This document shows, piece by piece, positions 32,061 to 45,125 of a stretch of DNA of 64,000 nucleotides. The notes below the pieces were generated by a model that had not been told where the DNA came from, did not search any database, and worked only from the letters and a program-made list of their open reading frames with translations. The translations under genes were made by a program, and so were the position numbers. The DNA comes from Liolophura sinensis (Eukaryota; Mollusca; Polyplacophora; Chitonida; Chitonidae): contig NC_088301.1 of assembly GCF_032854445.1 (NCBI RefSeq), forward strand, positions 868,001-932,000, given 5' to 3'. The stretch's first letter is position 1. Every line of letters begins with the position of its first letter.

Positions 32061-32777
32061 TAGGTGGGACAGAAATTGCCGAAAGAGTACAATTACTGGG
32101 AAACAAAGGCCTAAAAATATCAACTCTGTTTAAGAAACTTACATTTTCCCAATGGGAATTCATTTTATCTTCCAACTAACCTGAAAATAGTGGAACTCTA
32201 AGATTCATGTAAAATCAGTATCACTCAAACACAGAAATTTCTTGTGCATGAGAATATTTCCCCTTCAATAAATAGTTGAATGCGGTTGAATTGTTTAGCC
32301 ACTGCATTTGCCCGTGGTCTACCGGAATTAGGGGCCTGTGTGGAATGTTGTCTGCACTCTAAATCCTGGAACAGCCACGTGAGACGAGTTGTTCAGATCC
32401 GACCAATAAGACGGTAAAACTGGCCAGTCTAGCAGGGATAACCGAGGAAACTAATGAACTCTGGAAGTGTACGCCTAATGTCCCAGACATGAAAGGCTGG
32501 TGGGGGGGGGGGGGTGCAGGGTGTGCAGGCGACGCCAACGTTCTGCATGGCGTCACTTCAGCATGGCGTTCCTGCGAGACTGCGAGACGTCGATCTTCAT
32601 ACATTAAAAACACAGTGCCGATTTTGGCCCCAAAATAGGCGTTTTTGATCGAGAAGTACATCGAGTTATTACTAAGCAACCATCTATTCTATGGCTGTAT
32701 CCCTTAATGGGCGCTTCGACAATGTTTTAAACTTCTGATTCGGAAAATTTACAGAATGATGCTGGGATGATGAAATT
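32061..32777. other. Intergenic, no gene seen
   Basis: Contains a 13-bp G run near 32502. No exon or RNA gene recognised. Confidence 0.5.
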
Positions 32778-33046
32778 TGCACTTTCCTGTCTCTGGGACC
32801 GATTCTCTGTCTTGCCATTACACTTTCTTATCGTATCTACCTGGGGCCAATTCTCCACCTTGCCTTTACACTTTTTTATGGTTTCTCTCCGGGACCGATT
32901 CTCCACATTGCCAGGTCCTTTCCACTGTCTTATCGTATCTCTCTGAGGCCGATTCTTTACCTTACCGTACCAGGTCCTTTACACTTTCTTATCGTATCTC
33001 TCTGGGACCGATTCTTCACCTTACCGTGCATGCCAGGTCCTTTGTC
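32778..33046. repeat. Imperfect ~50-60-bp tandem repeat
   Basis: Five degenerate units around CTGGGACCGATTCTCCAC, followed by TACACTTTCTTATCGTATC and a variable CCAGGTCCTTT block. Confidence 0.8.
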
Positions 33047-34652
33047 AAAATATGTCAAAGTTAAGCATACACATCTCTTTAATTTGATGCACATTTTTAA
33101 TTTCTTAGCCCCAACTGTTTCATAAAATTAAAGTCTTAAATTTTTTGCCATATAATCCTGACTGTACAAAACTCTTAAAATATTTCGCGTGTATGTTTAA
33201 TTAATTGTGAAATGCAGCCTTAAGACGAATGTATGTCCACAATTAAACTCGCCGGATCACATTTTGGATCAAACTGAAAACGGTAATAGTAATGAAAGTG
33301 AAATAATTGATATTGATGACAGCTGATATTGTCTTGTATTTATATTATCAAGCCAGGATGTATACTGTTTTTAAACAATTATGAATGAAGTTTTTGTGTA
33401 TTGTTTAACATACATTCATTCAGAAAACAGCCGCGTGAAACCAGCGTATGAAAGATCTTACCACTGATTAGTTGCCGGATTAGCCTTGCAATACCAGGAC
33501 CCGCGGCAAAAGTGTATTTCATCGTCCGATTTCTAAGGAGCGTATATATATACAATAGGAAATTCTTGGATCTCGTTTTCATCGGTGTGGTTCTTTTGTT
33601 GTGTATTGAAATGTACAGAAAAATCAATGCTGAGGATTAAGAAATGCCAGTAGGGCATGTTATCTGCATATGTCCACTAGATATAATGAGTTTTTATCTC
33701 CTGTTTGTGTGTTTGCATGAGCAAGGGGGTGTCTAACGATTGGCCGTGTAGCCATATTTACACTGGAGTAGAAATTTGAATATCCGCGCTGTATGCTTAA
33801 TCAATGTCAAATTAATCCACGTGCAAAGTTTGGTGAAAAAAAAAAACAATTATGCAGACGTTGAAAAAAAAAACGCCTGGTCTGTACAAATATCAAACGA
33901 GACTAATGCTTGCAAAGAACTAATGAACCGGGCAACATATGTAAATTAAGCTAAGGGATTTTTATTGAATCAATCAGTGGCCACCCAACGTTTGTGGTTA
34001 GCGAGAAGCCGGCCATGAGCCGAGAACGAGGGATTAATGCGATGGCCCAGGAAGATAGATGCTGAGCCGGGGGAGAGGTGATGGCGAGAAGCCGCTATCA
34101 CCCTCCAGCACATGGTTCTAATCCTTCAGGCCCACTTACACTTCTCGATAAAATCGTATCCGTCCGGAGAATGAATAAGGCCTTGTTTCTAAAGGTTACC
34201 CTGCAAAGGAAGTTTGATCGACAAGGAGGAATAAAACATCTTACGGATTAAAGAGCGATGAAGCAGCGATTTACTCTCAAAGACCAGGGGCAGATGAATC
34301 TAGCTGCATCCGGACGAGCTTGTTATCAAGGCCAACAGGCAGCAATACGCCATTGTGCTGCAATTAAAACGGTTTGCCCCTTTTACTCCGTTTCCAAAGG
34401 AATTAATACAAATAATTGTTGGAGAATCTAAAGTGATAGGTTGAGACGAGTGTAACATTCAACGAACATCTCTAGTCGGAAAATCAACAGCAATAAACAT
34501 TCCCCCGAAACCGTTGTATGTTCCTCAAAAGAACTTCACAGCACGGTTTTCTTTTAACTCATAGAGAACAAGAAAAGTATCGTGTATACACCTATTGGGC
34601 TACTATAACGTACTCTTTACCATAAACATAACTCTTTTTTTAATAAGTACCA
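33047..34652. other. Non-repetitive intergenic stretch
   Basis: Unique-looking sequence with two A runs near 33840-33870. The part at 33960-34150 is GC-richer, repeats GCGAGAAGCCG at 33999 and 34084, and contains TTTGTGGTTAG (RUNX-type core). No coding frame is supported. Confidence 0.4.
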
Positions 34653-35376
34653 TTAAGGAGCGACTGTATGAACTAGAGTGCCAAGGAGCGACTGTATGAA
34701 CTAGAGTGCCAAGGAGCGACTGAACGAACAACAGTGTCAGGGGGCGACTGAATGAAGTAGAGTGTCAAGGAGCGACTGAATGAATTAGAGTGTCAAGGAG
34801 CGACTGAATGAATTAGAGTGTTAAGGAGCGACTGAATGAACTAGAGTGCCAAGGAACGACTGTATGAACTAGAGTGTCAGGGGGCGACTGAATGAACTAG
34901 AGTGTTAAGGAGCGACTGAATGAACTAGAGTGCCAAGGAGCGACTGTATGAACTAGAGTGCCAAGGAGCGACTGAATGAACTAGAGTGTCAAGGAGCGAC
35001 TGAATGAGCTAGAGTGCCAAGGAGCGACTGAACGAACTACAGTGTCAGGGGGCGACTGAATGAAGTAGAGTGTCAAGGAGCGACTGAATGAATTAGAGTG
35101 TCAAGGAGCGACTGAATGAATTAGAGTGTTAAGGAGCGACTGAATGAACTAGAGTGCCAAGGAACGACTGTATGAACTAGAGTGTCAGGGGGCGACTGAA
35201 TGAACTAGAGTGTTAAGGAGCGACTGAATGAACTAGAGTGCCAAGGAGCGACTATATGAATTAGAGTGCCAAGGAGCGACTGAACGAACTAGAGTGTCAA
35301 GGAGCGACTGAATGAACTAGAGTGTCAAGGAGCGACTGAACGAACTAGAGTGTCAAGGAGCGACTCTATGGATGAG

Positions 35377-35665
35377 TGAGTGAATGAGTGAGTGAGTGAG
35401 TGAGTGAGTGAGTGAGTGAGTGAGTGAGTGAGTGTGTTCTTGGGGTTTAACGTCGTCATATTTTTCAGTCATATGACAACGAAGGAATCCTTAGGGTGTA
35501 TGTAATGTGCCTCATTGTTGCAGGACAGATTTCCACCGCTCTTTTATTTAGTGCTGCTTTACTGAGACGACTTAACGAAGGCAAGTAAGCCGCCCCGCCC
35601 GAGCCATTATACTGATACGGGTCAACCAGTCGTTGCACTATTCCCTTAATACTGAATGCCAACTT
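35377..35665 (-). mobile_element. Headless SINE copy within the 28-bp array (1)
   Basis: Same family as 12807-13167 but without the tRNA-like head; it ends at the equivalent of the CTTGGCGTTCAG region. Flanked by the 10-bp duplication TATGGATGAG (35367-35376, 35666-35675). The tail carries a long (GAGT)n run. Confidence 0.88.
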
Positions 35666-36514
35666 TATGGATGAGAGTGTCAAGGAGAGACTGAACGAAC
35701 TAGAGTGTCAAGGAGCGACTTTATGAACGAGAGTGTCAAGGAGAGACTGAACGAACTAGAGTGTCAAGTAGCGACTGTATGAACTAGAGTGTCAAGGGGC
35801 GACTGAATGAACTAGAGTGTCAAGGAGCGTCTGTATGAACCAGAGTGCCAGGGGCGACTGAATGAACTATAGTGTCAAGGAGCGATTGTATGAACTAGAG
35901 TGTCAGGGGGCGACTGAATGAACTATAGTGTCAAGGGGCGACTGAATGAACTAGAGTGTCAGAGGGCGACTGAATGAACTAGAGTGTAAAGGAGCGACTG
36001 AATGAACTAGAGTGTCAAGGAGCGACTGAATGAACTAGAGTGTCAAGGAGCGACTGAACGAACTACAGTGTCAAGGAGCGTCTGTATGAACTAGAGTGCC
36101 AGGGGGCGACTGAATGAACTAGAGTGTCAAGGAGCGACTGTGTGAACTAGAGTGTCAGGGGGCGACTGAATGAAGTAGAGTGTCAGGGGGCGACTGAATG
36201 AAGCAGAGTGTAAAGGAGCGACTGAATAAAGTAGGGTGTCAAGGAGCGACTGAATGAATTAGAGTGTCAAGGAGCGACTGAACGAACTAGAGTGTCAAGG
36301 AGCGTCTGTATAAACTAGAGTACCAGGGGGCGACTGAAGGAATTAGAGTGTCAAGTAGCGACTGTATGAACTAGAGTGTCAAGGGGCGACTGAATGAACT
36401 AGAGTGTCAAGGAGCGACTGAATGAAGTAGAGTGTCAGGGGGCGACTGAATGATCTAGAGTGTCAAGGAGCGACTGAATGAAGTAGAGTGTTAAGGAGCG
36501 ACTCTATGGATGAG

Positions 36515-36760
36515 TGAGTGAGTGAGTGTGTTCTTGGGGTTTAACGTCGTCATATTTTTCAGTCATATGACGACGAAGGAATCCTTACGGCGTATGTAAC
36601 GTACCTCCTTGTCGCAGGGCGAATTTCCACCGCTCTTTTTATTTAGTGCTGCTTCACTGAGACGACTTACCGAAGGCAAGTAAGTCGGCCCGCCCGAGCC
36701 ATTATACTGATACGGGTCAACCAGTCGTTGCACTATTCCCTTAATACTGAATGCCAACTT
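36515..36760 (-). mobile_element. Headless SINE copy within the 28-bp array (2)
   Basis: Same 5' end point and the same TATGGATGAG flanks (36505-36514, 36761-36770) as the copy 1095 bp to the left, with a shorter (GAGT)n tail. This is best explained by duplication of one insertion. Confidence 0.88.
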
Positions 36761-36840
36761 TATGGATGAGAGTGTCAAGGAGAGACTGAACGAACTAGAG
36801 TGTCAAGGAGAGACTTTATGAACGAGAGTGTCAAGGACTG

Positions 36841-39117
36841 AGTTTATAGAGATAGTCAAGGGGCATCTGTAAGGATGTGGAAGTTACGGAACAACTCTAT
36901 GGAGGAATCACGCAGGATCACCTTTTTTCTGGAAGACGTAACTGTCCAGGCCATTTCTGCCATTTTAATTTCTAAGTTACTCATTCTGCACATTACTGCG
37001 TGTTAGCCAGGCGTGCATTGTTACTAATATCCTCGACGGACTCAAATTCGAATTCACGCAAACCTTTAGGTCTTGTATCAGTTAAAGTTTGCCCGATTTT
37101 CCGCCCAGTTAGTTCCAGTTTTCCGCGATTTATATGTGCAGTCAGCGTGAGAGAGAGCCAGGGTATGAGTGGGTGAGAAAGGGCAGTGGAGGTGAGGCGA
37201 AGTTCCCCGGGGCACACGGCGACACCTCAAGAACTGCTCCCTGCCTTCGTGATCCAGGATGTCATAAAAGTGAACAGTCTCTCGACACGCGAGTGGTAAT
37301 GATAAGCCAAAGCTATCAAACAGTGTTATGAAAATACAAGTTAACCTCAGTGATTATTTAATGCCAAGTGAATTGAATTGTGATGAATTCCAACGTCGTT
37401 CCCAAATTAAGAGGTTAGTGCTTGCCGACGGGGTTTGTACTACTTGGCCTGATCGCCATCCCGCGATCGCTGCCCAACGCGTCGTCCCGATACACGGGCG
37501 GAGAAGTTACAATAGCATCAATGTCATCCACACCCTAATAACTCACATTGTGCAACATGATTTATGTCGCCTGCACGTTTCGGCATTGTCATCGTTAAAA
37601 AAGCCGTACCTTTGTTCGTTTTTCAATTTATGTTAACTAGATGTGTGTTAAAACGCTATTCGAATGTATTATTTATGTCTTCCATCTTTTCAAAAAGCGA
37701 CCGGCAGAACTTTTTTGTATCTTGACGAATACATACAGGGACAGCACTAAGAGACACAACGTCCATACGTAAATTTCTTCAGTCTGTCTTCATATTTCGT
37801 GAATTTCTTTATCATTTCAACCGTGTTTTACCCCGCACTCTATTACCCTGGTGTATTTCAAATATTAACGCCTTTCTTTCATATTCAAGCATGTTCGACT
37901 TAGCGGAAATGTATACGCACGTAGGGCTATATATGTATTTCTTTGTTAAAATATTAACATTTTAATCACTATCTCGTTTGGTCGATATTTAAGTTAAACA
38001 CTTCTTGTTTATGAGGATGCACATTGTATGTAATCCGACGTTGATATCAGGTTGGGCTAGAAACTCCCTTCTAGCTGGCCCACCCCTCACACTTAACTAA
38101 CCCGTCACATACGTCCTGAGTTGTCAACGCATCACAAGATTTAATGAAATTTGCCGACGGTTTAGTGTTATAGCCTAATAATGAGCCGAATGATAGCCAT
38201 TTAGCGTTGTGATTTAGTTCAAGGTCTGCACCATTAATGCATCTTAACTTTTACTACACATTTGTCCCGTGACGAGCTCAATTGACTGCTGTAGACAAAG
38301 CCCACTCGACTCGGGTCTCGTGTCACATTGTGGCCTGCACAAACGCAAATCGTCCGAAGAGGGCCTGATTGTTCCCCTCAATGGCCTTGTCGCGGGGGGT
38401 GGGGCTCGGACCGAGCAGTTCGGGATATACCGGGCGCGCTACCCCGCTCGTAAACACTCGCCGGCTGGCTGGGTTTCCTTTGACGAGAGCTCGGCCACTC
38501 CCGCCGAGCTGTCCTTGTCTGTCCGTTTGATGGGGCGGAGCTGCTAAAGGAGATCGCTAATCCCCGGTGGTCATTCCTTGGATGACTCCCTGAAACCACT
38601 GACCATTGGCTCCACTCATAAAATAGCATAAAACTACACTTTATAGCACAGATGAATGAGATTGGATACATACATGAATACATTTTCCCTGTTATTTATC
38701 CCGGTGTCAGTGTCAACAGGAGAACAGGGTAGAGTTATTTACTGCGAGTAGGGCTTACATTGCCGAAATAAAACTTCTGGCGAAACATGCCGATTCAAAC
38801 ATGCGACCGCATAAGTCAACGTTACCGTTGATCGGCTGTGGCGAATGATGCAAATTTATAGCGAAATTCAGTATTAAAATCTGTCAGAATGAAACTGCCT
38901 TGTGCCCATAACAGAAAAAAATCATGACACATACATTTTATATAGCTCCGGAGGTTTTGTTTTACAGTTATACATAATGTTTTATATCTGGACTATAGGA
39001 CTGTACAGCAAACAGTCGGCTATTACAACTTCATAGGAGTTCACACAGGAACATAAACTAACCAACACAGGGTGGACATTATCCAGATTGAACATCTTAC
39101 TTTGAAATATCAGGTGT
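36841..39117. other. Non-repetitive intergenic stretch
   Basis: Unique-looking sequence. 38270-38580 is CpG- and GC-rich, with a 92-codon plus-strand open frame (HKRKSSEEGLIVPLNGL) and an overlapping minus-strand frame. Neither matches a family I know. It could be a CpG-island-like regulatory or first-exon region. Confidence 0.35.
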
Positions 39118-39204
39118 CTTTCCACAATAATGCTAGTCGTCGTCGTAAAAGTGAAATATTTTTGAGTACGGCGTAAAACAACAATGAAATAAAAATAAAT
39201 AAAA
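39118..39204 (+). repeat. Interspersed 3'-tail repeat, copy 5
   Basis: CCACAATAATGCTAGTCG, GTGAAATATTTTTGAGTACG, GCGTAAAACAACAATG, AAATAAAAATAAAT. Confidence 0.8.
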
Positions 39205-40529
39205 TTTTGAAATCATATATCAGTTATATTGCAGGTTATATTGTATGTTTCCAAATGCTCACAAGATCAATGTAGTTTCAACGATACCATTGCTTCCCAT
39301 GCGGGTAATAGCCGAATGTTTGTACTCTGTGATATAATAACTACGCTCTGTAATATAATTTGTACACCTGTATTTACGTCTGACATGAACACCTATAAAA
39401 GTCATGTACAACAATAGCTGTTAAGGGCTATATACGTGAAACTTGCGTTTCATTAGATCTCATGTGGTTGTATATGTCTTGCAGACTTTGACACGTTTTG
39501 GCCGGGTAAACCAGTCTGAGGATGTGCGTTAAGCATGCGTGTATGGCCATTATTTGCCCCCTTTTAACAAAGAACTTATATAGGTCTATATTTGTAAGCC
39601 TTGTTCTTCAAAATACAAAGTATTGACAACCCAAGCCTAACACGCCCTTCAAATTCATTTTTTTTCTTTTTGCATGTTTATAGCGTGAGTGAACGACTTT
39701 CTGTTCGTGAGACTCGTATGGGAAAAGTGGCGGGGTCGCCAGCTCATTATGTCATGGCTGACTTGGCTAATAATGATTTCTGGTAATGGAGCGGGTTCTG
39801 TCAGTCATTACACCGAGAAAGTGGGTGCGCACCGCTTTAAACGACACTTTCTCTGTTTACCTCGGCAGTTTTCTCCTCTGCTCAATCAGCGACGAACTGC
39901 CACGAATCCAGTCACACAATCTCATAAATACTATTTATTTGTCAGTGTTAAGTTAGACTGATAAGCGATGCTCATAAAGCATGCTGAATTTCCCTGCGCG
40001 GTACATTACACCCATGAGCAATCTGCTGGGGAAAAGCAGGCAGTGCGAGCGGCTCATATAAGTGGCGGAACACCGCGATCCCCAAGCAAGTTCAACCAAC
40101 CTTCCAGTCTTATGAAAATGCCTGGCACTTTAATTTCGGTCTTAGTTAGCTCTAATGACTTATTTTGTTAAGAATGCATAGAGGGGCTCAAAAGTGCAAC
40201 ACAAATTACTGAGATTATATTTTACCTTATATATCACAAACGCCAAAACTCAAATACAAGAAACAACTGTTTTAAACACTTTAGTACATGTATTTCAAGA
40301 ATCAGTGATGTATTAGTACTGCTATAAGCTTTGTTATCGCTACTTTTTCTATACCAAACAAATTCTTTTTAAATTATCTGCACAAAAATTTCCCTATTAA
40401 GTTTCCGACTGACGCCCCCCCCCCCCTCAAGTATGTTATACCGTTCTCATCTGTATGCGATACATGATTGAGAAACGACAGGCACTTTGTATTTTTGTGT
40501 CGTTATAGTGCCGTATACATGTAATGTCA
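39205..40529. other. Intergenic, no gene seen
   Basis: A C run lies at ~40417. Short open frames (39601-40171) have no recognisable domain. Confidence 0.45.
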
Positions 40530-41118
40530 TACCATTTCCCTCACGTTATGGTCATACCATTTCCCTCACGTTATGACCATTTCCCTCACGTTATGGTCAT
40601 ACCATTTCCCTCACGTTATGGTCATACCATTTCCCTCACCTTATGGTCATACCATTTCTCTCACGTTATGGTCATACCATTTCCCTCACCTTATGGTCAT
40701 ACCATTTCCCTCACCTTATGGTCATACCATTTCCCTCACCTTATGGTCATGCCATTTTCCTCACGTTATGGTCATACCATTTCCCTCACGTTATGGTCAT
40801 ATCATTTCCCTCACGTTACGGTCATACCATTTCCCTCACGTTATGGTCATACCATTTCCCTCACCTTATGGTCACACCATTTCCCTCACCTTATGGTCAT
40901 ACCATTTCCCTCACCTTATGGTCATACCATTTCCCTCACCTTATGGTCACACCATTTCCCTCACGTTATGGTCATATCATTTCCCTCACGTTACGGTCAC
41001 ACCATTTCCCTCACGTTATGGTCATACCATTTCCCTCACCTTATGGTCATACCATTTCCCTCACCTTATGGTCATGCCATTTCCCTCACGTTATGGTCAT
41101 ACCATTTCCCTCACGTCA
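40530..41118. repeat. Minisatellite, 25-bp unit
   Basis: About 23 near-identical copies of ACCATTTCCCTCACGTTATG plus GTCAT, alternating CACGTTATG and CACCTTATG. Three overlapping open frames of 183-201 codons (YHFPHVMVIPFPSRYGHTI period) are repeat artefacts. Confidence 0.96.
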
Positions 41119-42287
41119 TTATAGGCTAATCTCGGCTACAATTTTGCTATCAATATGCTTAAGTCTAGGAGAAAAGATCACGTGGCCTTTTGACAGAGGC
41201 CAATCCCCTTAAATAAAGTAAGAGTTAAGTTAAATTAAGAATTAATTATCATGACTTAATGCCTATTCGTCAATATTGAAGCTATATCGTGGCGATCGTT
41301 AAATTAGTTCAATTCTTTTTGCATAAATTTGTTTAACGGAAAGATTATACTGAAATTTCCCGGTCCAATAAGCGATTTGACAACAAAGGTCAAAAGGCCA
41401 TGGCATTGTATAAACCCAATTGGCTAATTGTTTAGCCCACGTGGTTTCCGAAGCTGTGATGTTGAGACAACAGGTCCCCGTATAACATACATTCGCCAAC
41501 CAAATCTACACTGCCCAAATAATCATTCGCCATGCAATGGTTGAAAACTGTGAAAAATGAAATTCATGAAATGAAAATACAAGCTAATGCGCATCCCGCT
41601 ATATATAGGCCTGTGTATAGGACACTTCCGTATATACGAACAGTATAGGGCACTTCCGTATATACGAACAGTGTAGGCTTAAATGTATGTGTACTGCCAA
41701 GACCACGCCTTTTTCTGTGATGTAAAGCTTTCACTTTTATCACATAAATCACATTGGAACATAAATATCCCATAAATATCGTAAATGAAGCTGTGGATAT
41801 AATACGGTTAGTTATTTGTCATTCTGTCTTAGAACGTCTGTTCCAATAGCCCACTCACACTTGTCACTCCGAACACGTCACAGTCGTCTTGCCGCACCAC
41901 ATTCTCATACCCCACACGATCAAGGCTCATCTGACAACAAGAACGCCACTTTATTTCCAACTTTCAAGCCATATCAATTAATTCTTGTTACGGGCAAACG
42001 TTTCCAGTTACAAATATGGGTTTACTTCTCATCTCACCATTAATTCTTGTTACAAGCAAACGTTTCCAGTTACAAATCTGGATTTACTTCTCATCTCACA
42101 GGGAGGCGAGAGAGAGGGTCAGTCGTTCAACCATTCCCTCTTACGGTGCATGAGATTACAGTCTGATTACACTAAAATAAACACGAAACTTTGTCTTCTG
42201 ACTTCAAAAAAAATCTGAAAAGAAAACTATAAACAGCATTTTTTTATTACTATTACTTATTTACTTATTTATTTTTCCAGCAACCTG
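41119..42287. other. Intergenic with small duplications
   Basis: Contains a tandem duplication of CACTTCCGTATATACGAACA (41623 and 41651) and a 62-bp tandem duplication of a TAATTCTTGTTAC...CTCATCTCAC block (41979, 42041). No exon recognised. Confidence 0.55.
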
Positions 42288-42384
42288 CGGATGGTCGGGG
42301 GTTTCCCTCGAGTTCTGACCGGTTTATTAGTGAAATATTCTTCAGCACGGTGTAAAACACCAATGGAATAAATAACAAATAAAC
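42288..42384 (+). repeat. Interspersed 3'-tail repeat, copy 6
   Basis: GGGGGTTTCCCTCGAGTTC, GTGAAATATTCTTCAGCAC, GTGTAAAACACCAATGG, AATAAATAAC tail; the TGCTGGCCGCC block is deleted. Confidence 0.75.
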
Positions 42385-42446
42385 GTTATTTATTTGCTTT
42401 TGATCGTTCTGTAACGACATTACTCATACGATGTGACCTCGATATA

Positions 42447-42448
<2 letters not shown>

Positions 42449-42542
<94 letters not shown>
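42449..42542. repeat. (AT)n microsatellite
   Basis: About 47 uninterrupted AT dinucleotides. A shorter AT run occurs at 61810-61831. Confidence 0.98.
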
Positions 42543-42544
<2 letters not shown>

Positions 42545-44874
42545 CAAGGATTAAGCCAGTCATTATCAAGGTCATACAATCTGCATCAACATAGCCGGCA
42601 GTTGGTGTGTCCCGAATGTGAAAGTAGCTCAGAAACACGTGCTGGTGATGGTACGGAAACGCCTGTCGACACCACTTTGTCACGAAAGGTCACAGTTGGT
42701 GGTTTATTCTACAACAAAGGTCGTGATTCGCTACTTTCTCCGGATCACTTCGCGCGAAATCGGAGAAGTTGGTTGGGCGAAGGTCAGTGTTCACCCACGT
42801 TGACAGTTTCCAAATGCTCCGTGCAGAGAGATTTGTACTTGTAAGTGTAGTACTTTGCTATTATCTTTATCACGACCCTCTTACTCTGTAAACATCTGAT
42901 TTATGTTTTTGAAGATCATGTTGAGTTTTGTGAAGTTATACATGAAACATAAGGCCTACGTGAAAAATCTTAGGACTAGAATGTAAAATCGAGATGGTAT
43001 GACGCTGGCATGTTTTATAACTTCGCATACATCTATAGCGCTCAGTTTACCTTTTTTATATACTGGTATTATTGTACCTATAATCATTTTTCATAATCAT
43101 GCTTAATTGTAATGTTCTCAAAATAAAATATAAAAGCATTAATGTGTTGCATTTTTCCCTTTTATATCGGTCGTCAGAATTCTGTGCGCGAAGGTTTTAA
43201 ACTAAATGATGCAAACGATATTTTGATGTTCGTAAAACTGTCCTAGTTTAGTATACCGATCACAAAATATCTGCTTACAAAATCATATTTTTATATTACA
43301 TCAAAATGTACCACGTGACACTTCCAAAAGGGTCAAGAAAATAGGATAAACCTACGAACATCTTCGGGTATCAGCACATTTGTCAACGAGATAAATTTCA
43401 AAAGCCGCATTTCTAAGAAAGTATTTCTCTGATACCGAAAAACGTAAGGCGAGCTGAGGTAAACCATAGTGGTGACAACAGTGCGATATCAGGCATCACG
43501 TCAAACCAGTTCAATTTTGTTTTAATCCATCACGATCATACTTAACCTACGGAAATGAACGTACTCATCAACACCATGGTTGAAGTGAAACTTAGTGATT
43601 TCAAAGAAAATAGCAGAATAAACACACTTTTTCTTTCATATCGTCATACATGAAAGACATATCTGCATGAGTATAACGGCCGTATTGTTACAGTTATAAG
43701 TCAGGAGATTGTCGTAAGCACCGTGACCGCTTCGATGGGTTGTCGTGACCTTCCTATTTCTCAGTCTTGATGTAGACCCGCAAATATACCTACTCAGGCG
43801 CATGGCAGTTCTAATTTCCTTCTCATGCCATTCCTGTAATTCAAGTTAATTTCAATCCAGCTGACCTGTTCCTCTGTACCAGGATTCTACATACTGATAC
43901 ACTAACATGCAGATCTTGAGGAAAACACTTCGATTCGTCCAAATGCAGCTATAACCCGATTACCGGGAATCCAATCCAGCTGACCTGTTTGACTTTTTGG
44001 GGGTAAAATTACAAGCGATTTACTCGGAATTTATTAAATTTCTGGTTAAAACAATTTTAAAACGTTTATACACCAATAGTTTCCCTCACACATTGTTACA
44101 GGGCGTTAATGGAAGTCCTATATTTTTGGGAAAAAATTTATTTTTTTACAGTTACTTGTCTGAAGAACATGTCGGTTGTGATCAATGGTGCAGTCTACAG
44201 GAACGGACTGACGTATTTTTTGTAGGAACTGGTACATGTTGATTCGGAGACATCGTGGGCTACATGGAAGGCGCAAAACATACTATGTAGGGAGGCTGTT
44301 CATATTAATTATGGTTCAAAATTGTGTGTATCTGTAGAAGAAATTAACCAAAAATGCCAGGAAGCTGGGGTCGATTCCACAAAACCCTTTCTGACTTAAG
44401 CCAAAATAAAAAAGAAATCTGTACGATGTTTAATTTTCGGTACGGGATGTTGTAATTTGGACACATTTGTCTTAAGATAACATTGATGAGGTTACAAAAT
44501 TTTCATTTCTAAAACACAAAAATAGGCTTTTACACCCCATTTTAAAGTTTACCTTAAGTGTTTATTTTCAAAGTGTTTATGCTATAAATTTATTTGGCTG
44601 AAACTGAAGATTCTTATCATAAGGACTGCTTCCAATTTAACATATTTAGAGCAGGTTTCGTCATCTTAAAAGAATCAAAAGAAAAATTGTTGTCTAATAT
44701 TATATTGTACGATATAAAAGACTACAGCATAAGACGAGTACAAGCCGAGCAGTGACGACAGTGCGCTAGTTGACAAATGGTCAAATGGTGAAATAAGTGA
44801 AATCTTCCATCTTGTCATTTTACCTTAGTTAGGCTTTATTTCAACTCTTCATGTAAATGTTTAAATAGTAGAAA
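42543..44874. other. Intergenic, no confirmed gene
   Basis: A plus-strand frame of 80 codons at 42602-42844 (PECESSSETRAGDGTETP) precedes a GTAAGT at 42841. It has no recognisable family. AATCCAGCTGACCTGTT occurs twice (43855, 43974). Otherwise featureless AT-rich sequence. Confidence 0.4.
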
Positions 44875-45125
44875 CACTGAAAAAATAATCTGTTAAATTT
44901 AACATAAAGTCTGTTGTCCGAGTGATGCTAGAATGTATTCTGCTATTGCAGTAGATTGTTCTGTTAAATATAACACACGTAGTCAATAAGTGTAACATAA
45001 AGAATCTATCAAACTAACAGATTATACAGTTGAATATTACAGAATATTGTGTTGTAGCAACAGAATACGTTCAACCATCACTGACAACATATTTTTATTA
45101 GAATTAACAGATTGATTTTTGAGTG
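44875..45125. mobile_element. MITE-like element, copy 1
   Basis: 251 bp with terminal inverted repeats. Left CACTGAAAAAATAATCTG, TTAAATTTAACATAAAG, TCTGTTGTCCGAGTGATG; the right end reversed starts CACTCAAAAATCAATCTG, TTAATTCTAAT and later TGTTGTCAGTGATGG. No coding capacity. Relatives at 49449 and 50074. Confidence 0.8.

Larger units (their letters stand above)
34653..36840. repeat. Minisatellite, 28-bp unit, interrupted by SINEs
   Basis: About 55-60 copies of GGAGCGACTGAATGAACTAG plus AGTGTCAA, with AAC/ATT/AGT and GGGGGCG variants. Two headless SINE copies sit inside it at 35377-35665 and 36515-36760 with identical flanks. Part of the array appears to have been duplicated as a ~1.1-kb block. 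Confidence 0.95.

Noticed and set aside
31225-32175. Minus-strand open frame of 316 codons (SSSTSLPAKHHTVVS period)
   Set aside because: It is a translation of the 56-bp minisatellite; two further frames over the same bases are also open.
38269-38683. Overlapping frames of ~92-101 codons in a GC-rich segment
   Set aside because: High GC lowers stop frequency on both strands; neither frame resembles a known family.
40524-41212. Open frames of 183-201 codons (YHFPHVMVIPFPSRYGHTI period)
   Set aside because: They are a 25-bp repeat read in three frames, which is expected when the unit has no stop and its period is not a multiple of three.
42602-42844. 80-codon frame ending near a GTAAGT, as an exon
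   Set aside because: No convincing acceptor or protein similarity; it follows directly on the (AT)n microsatellite.
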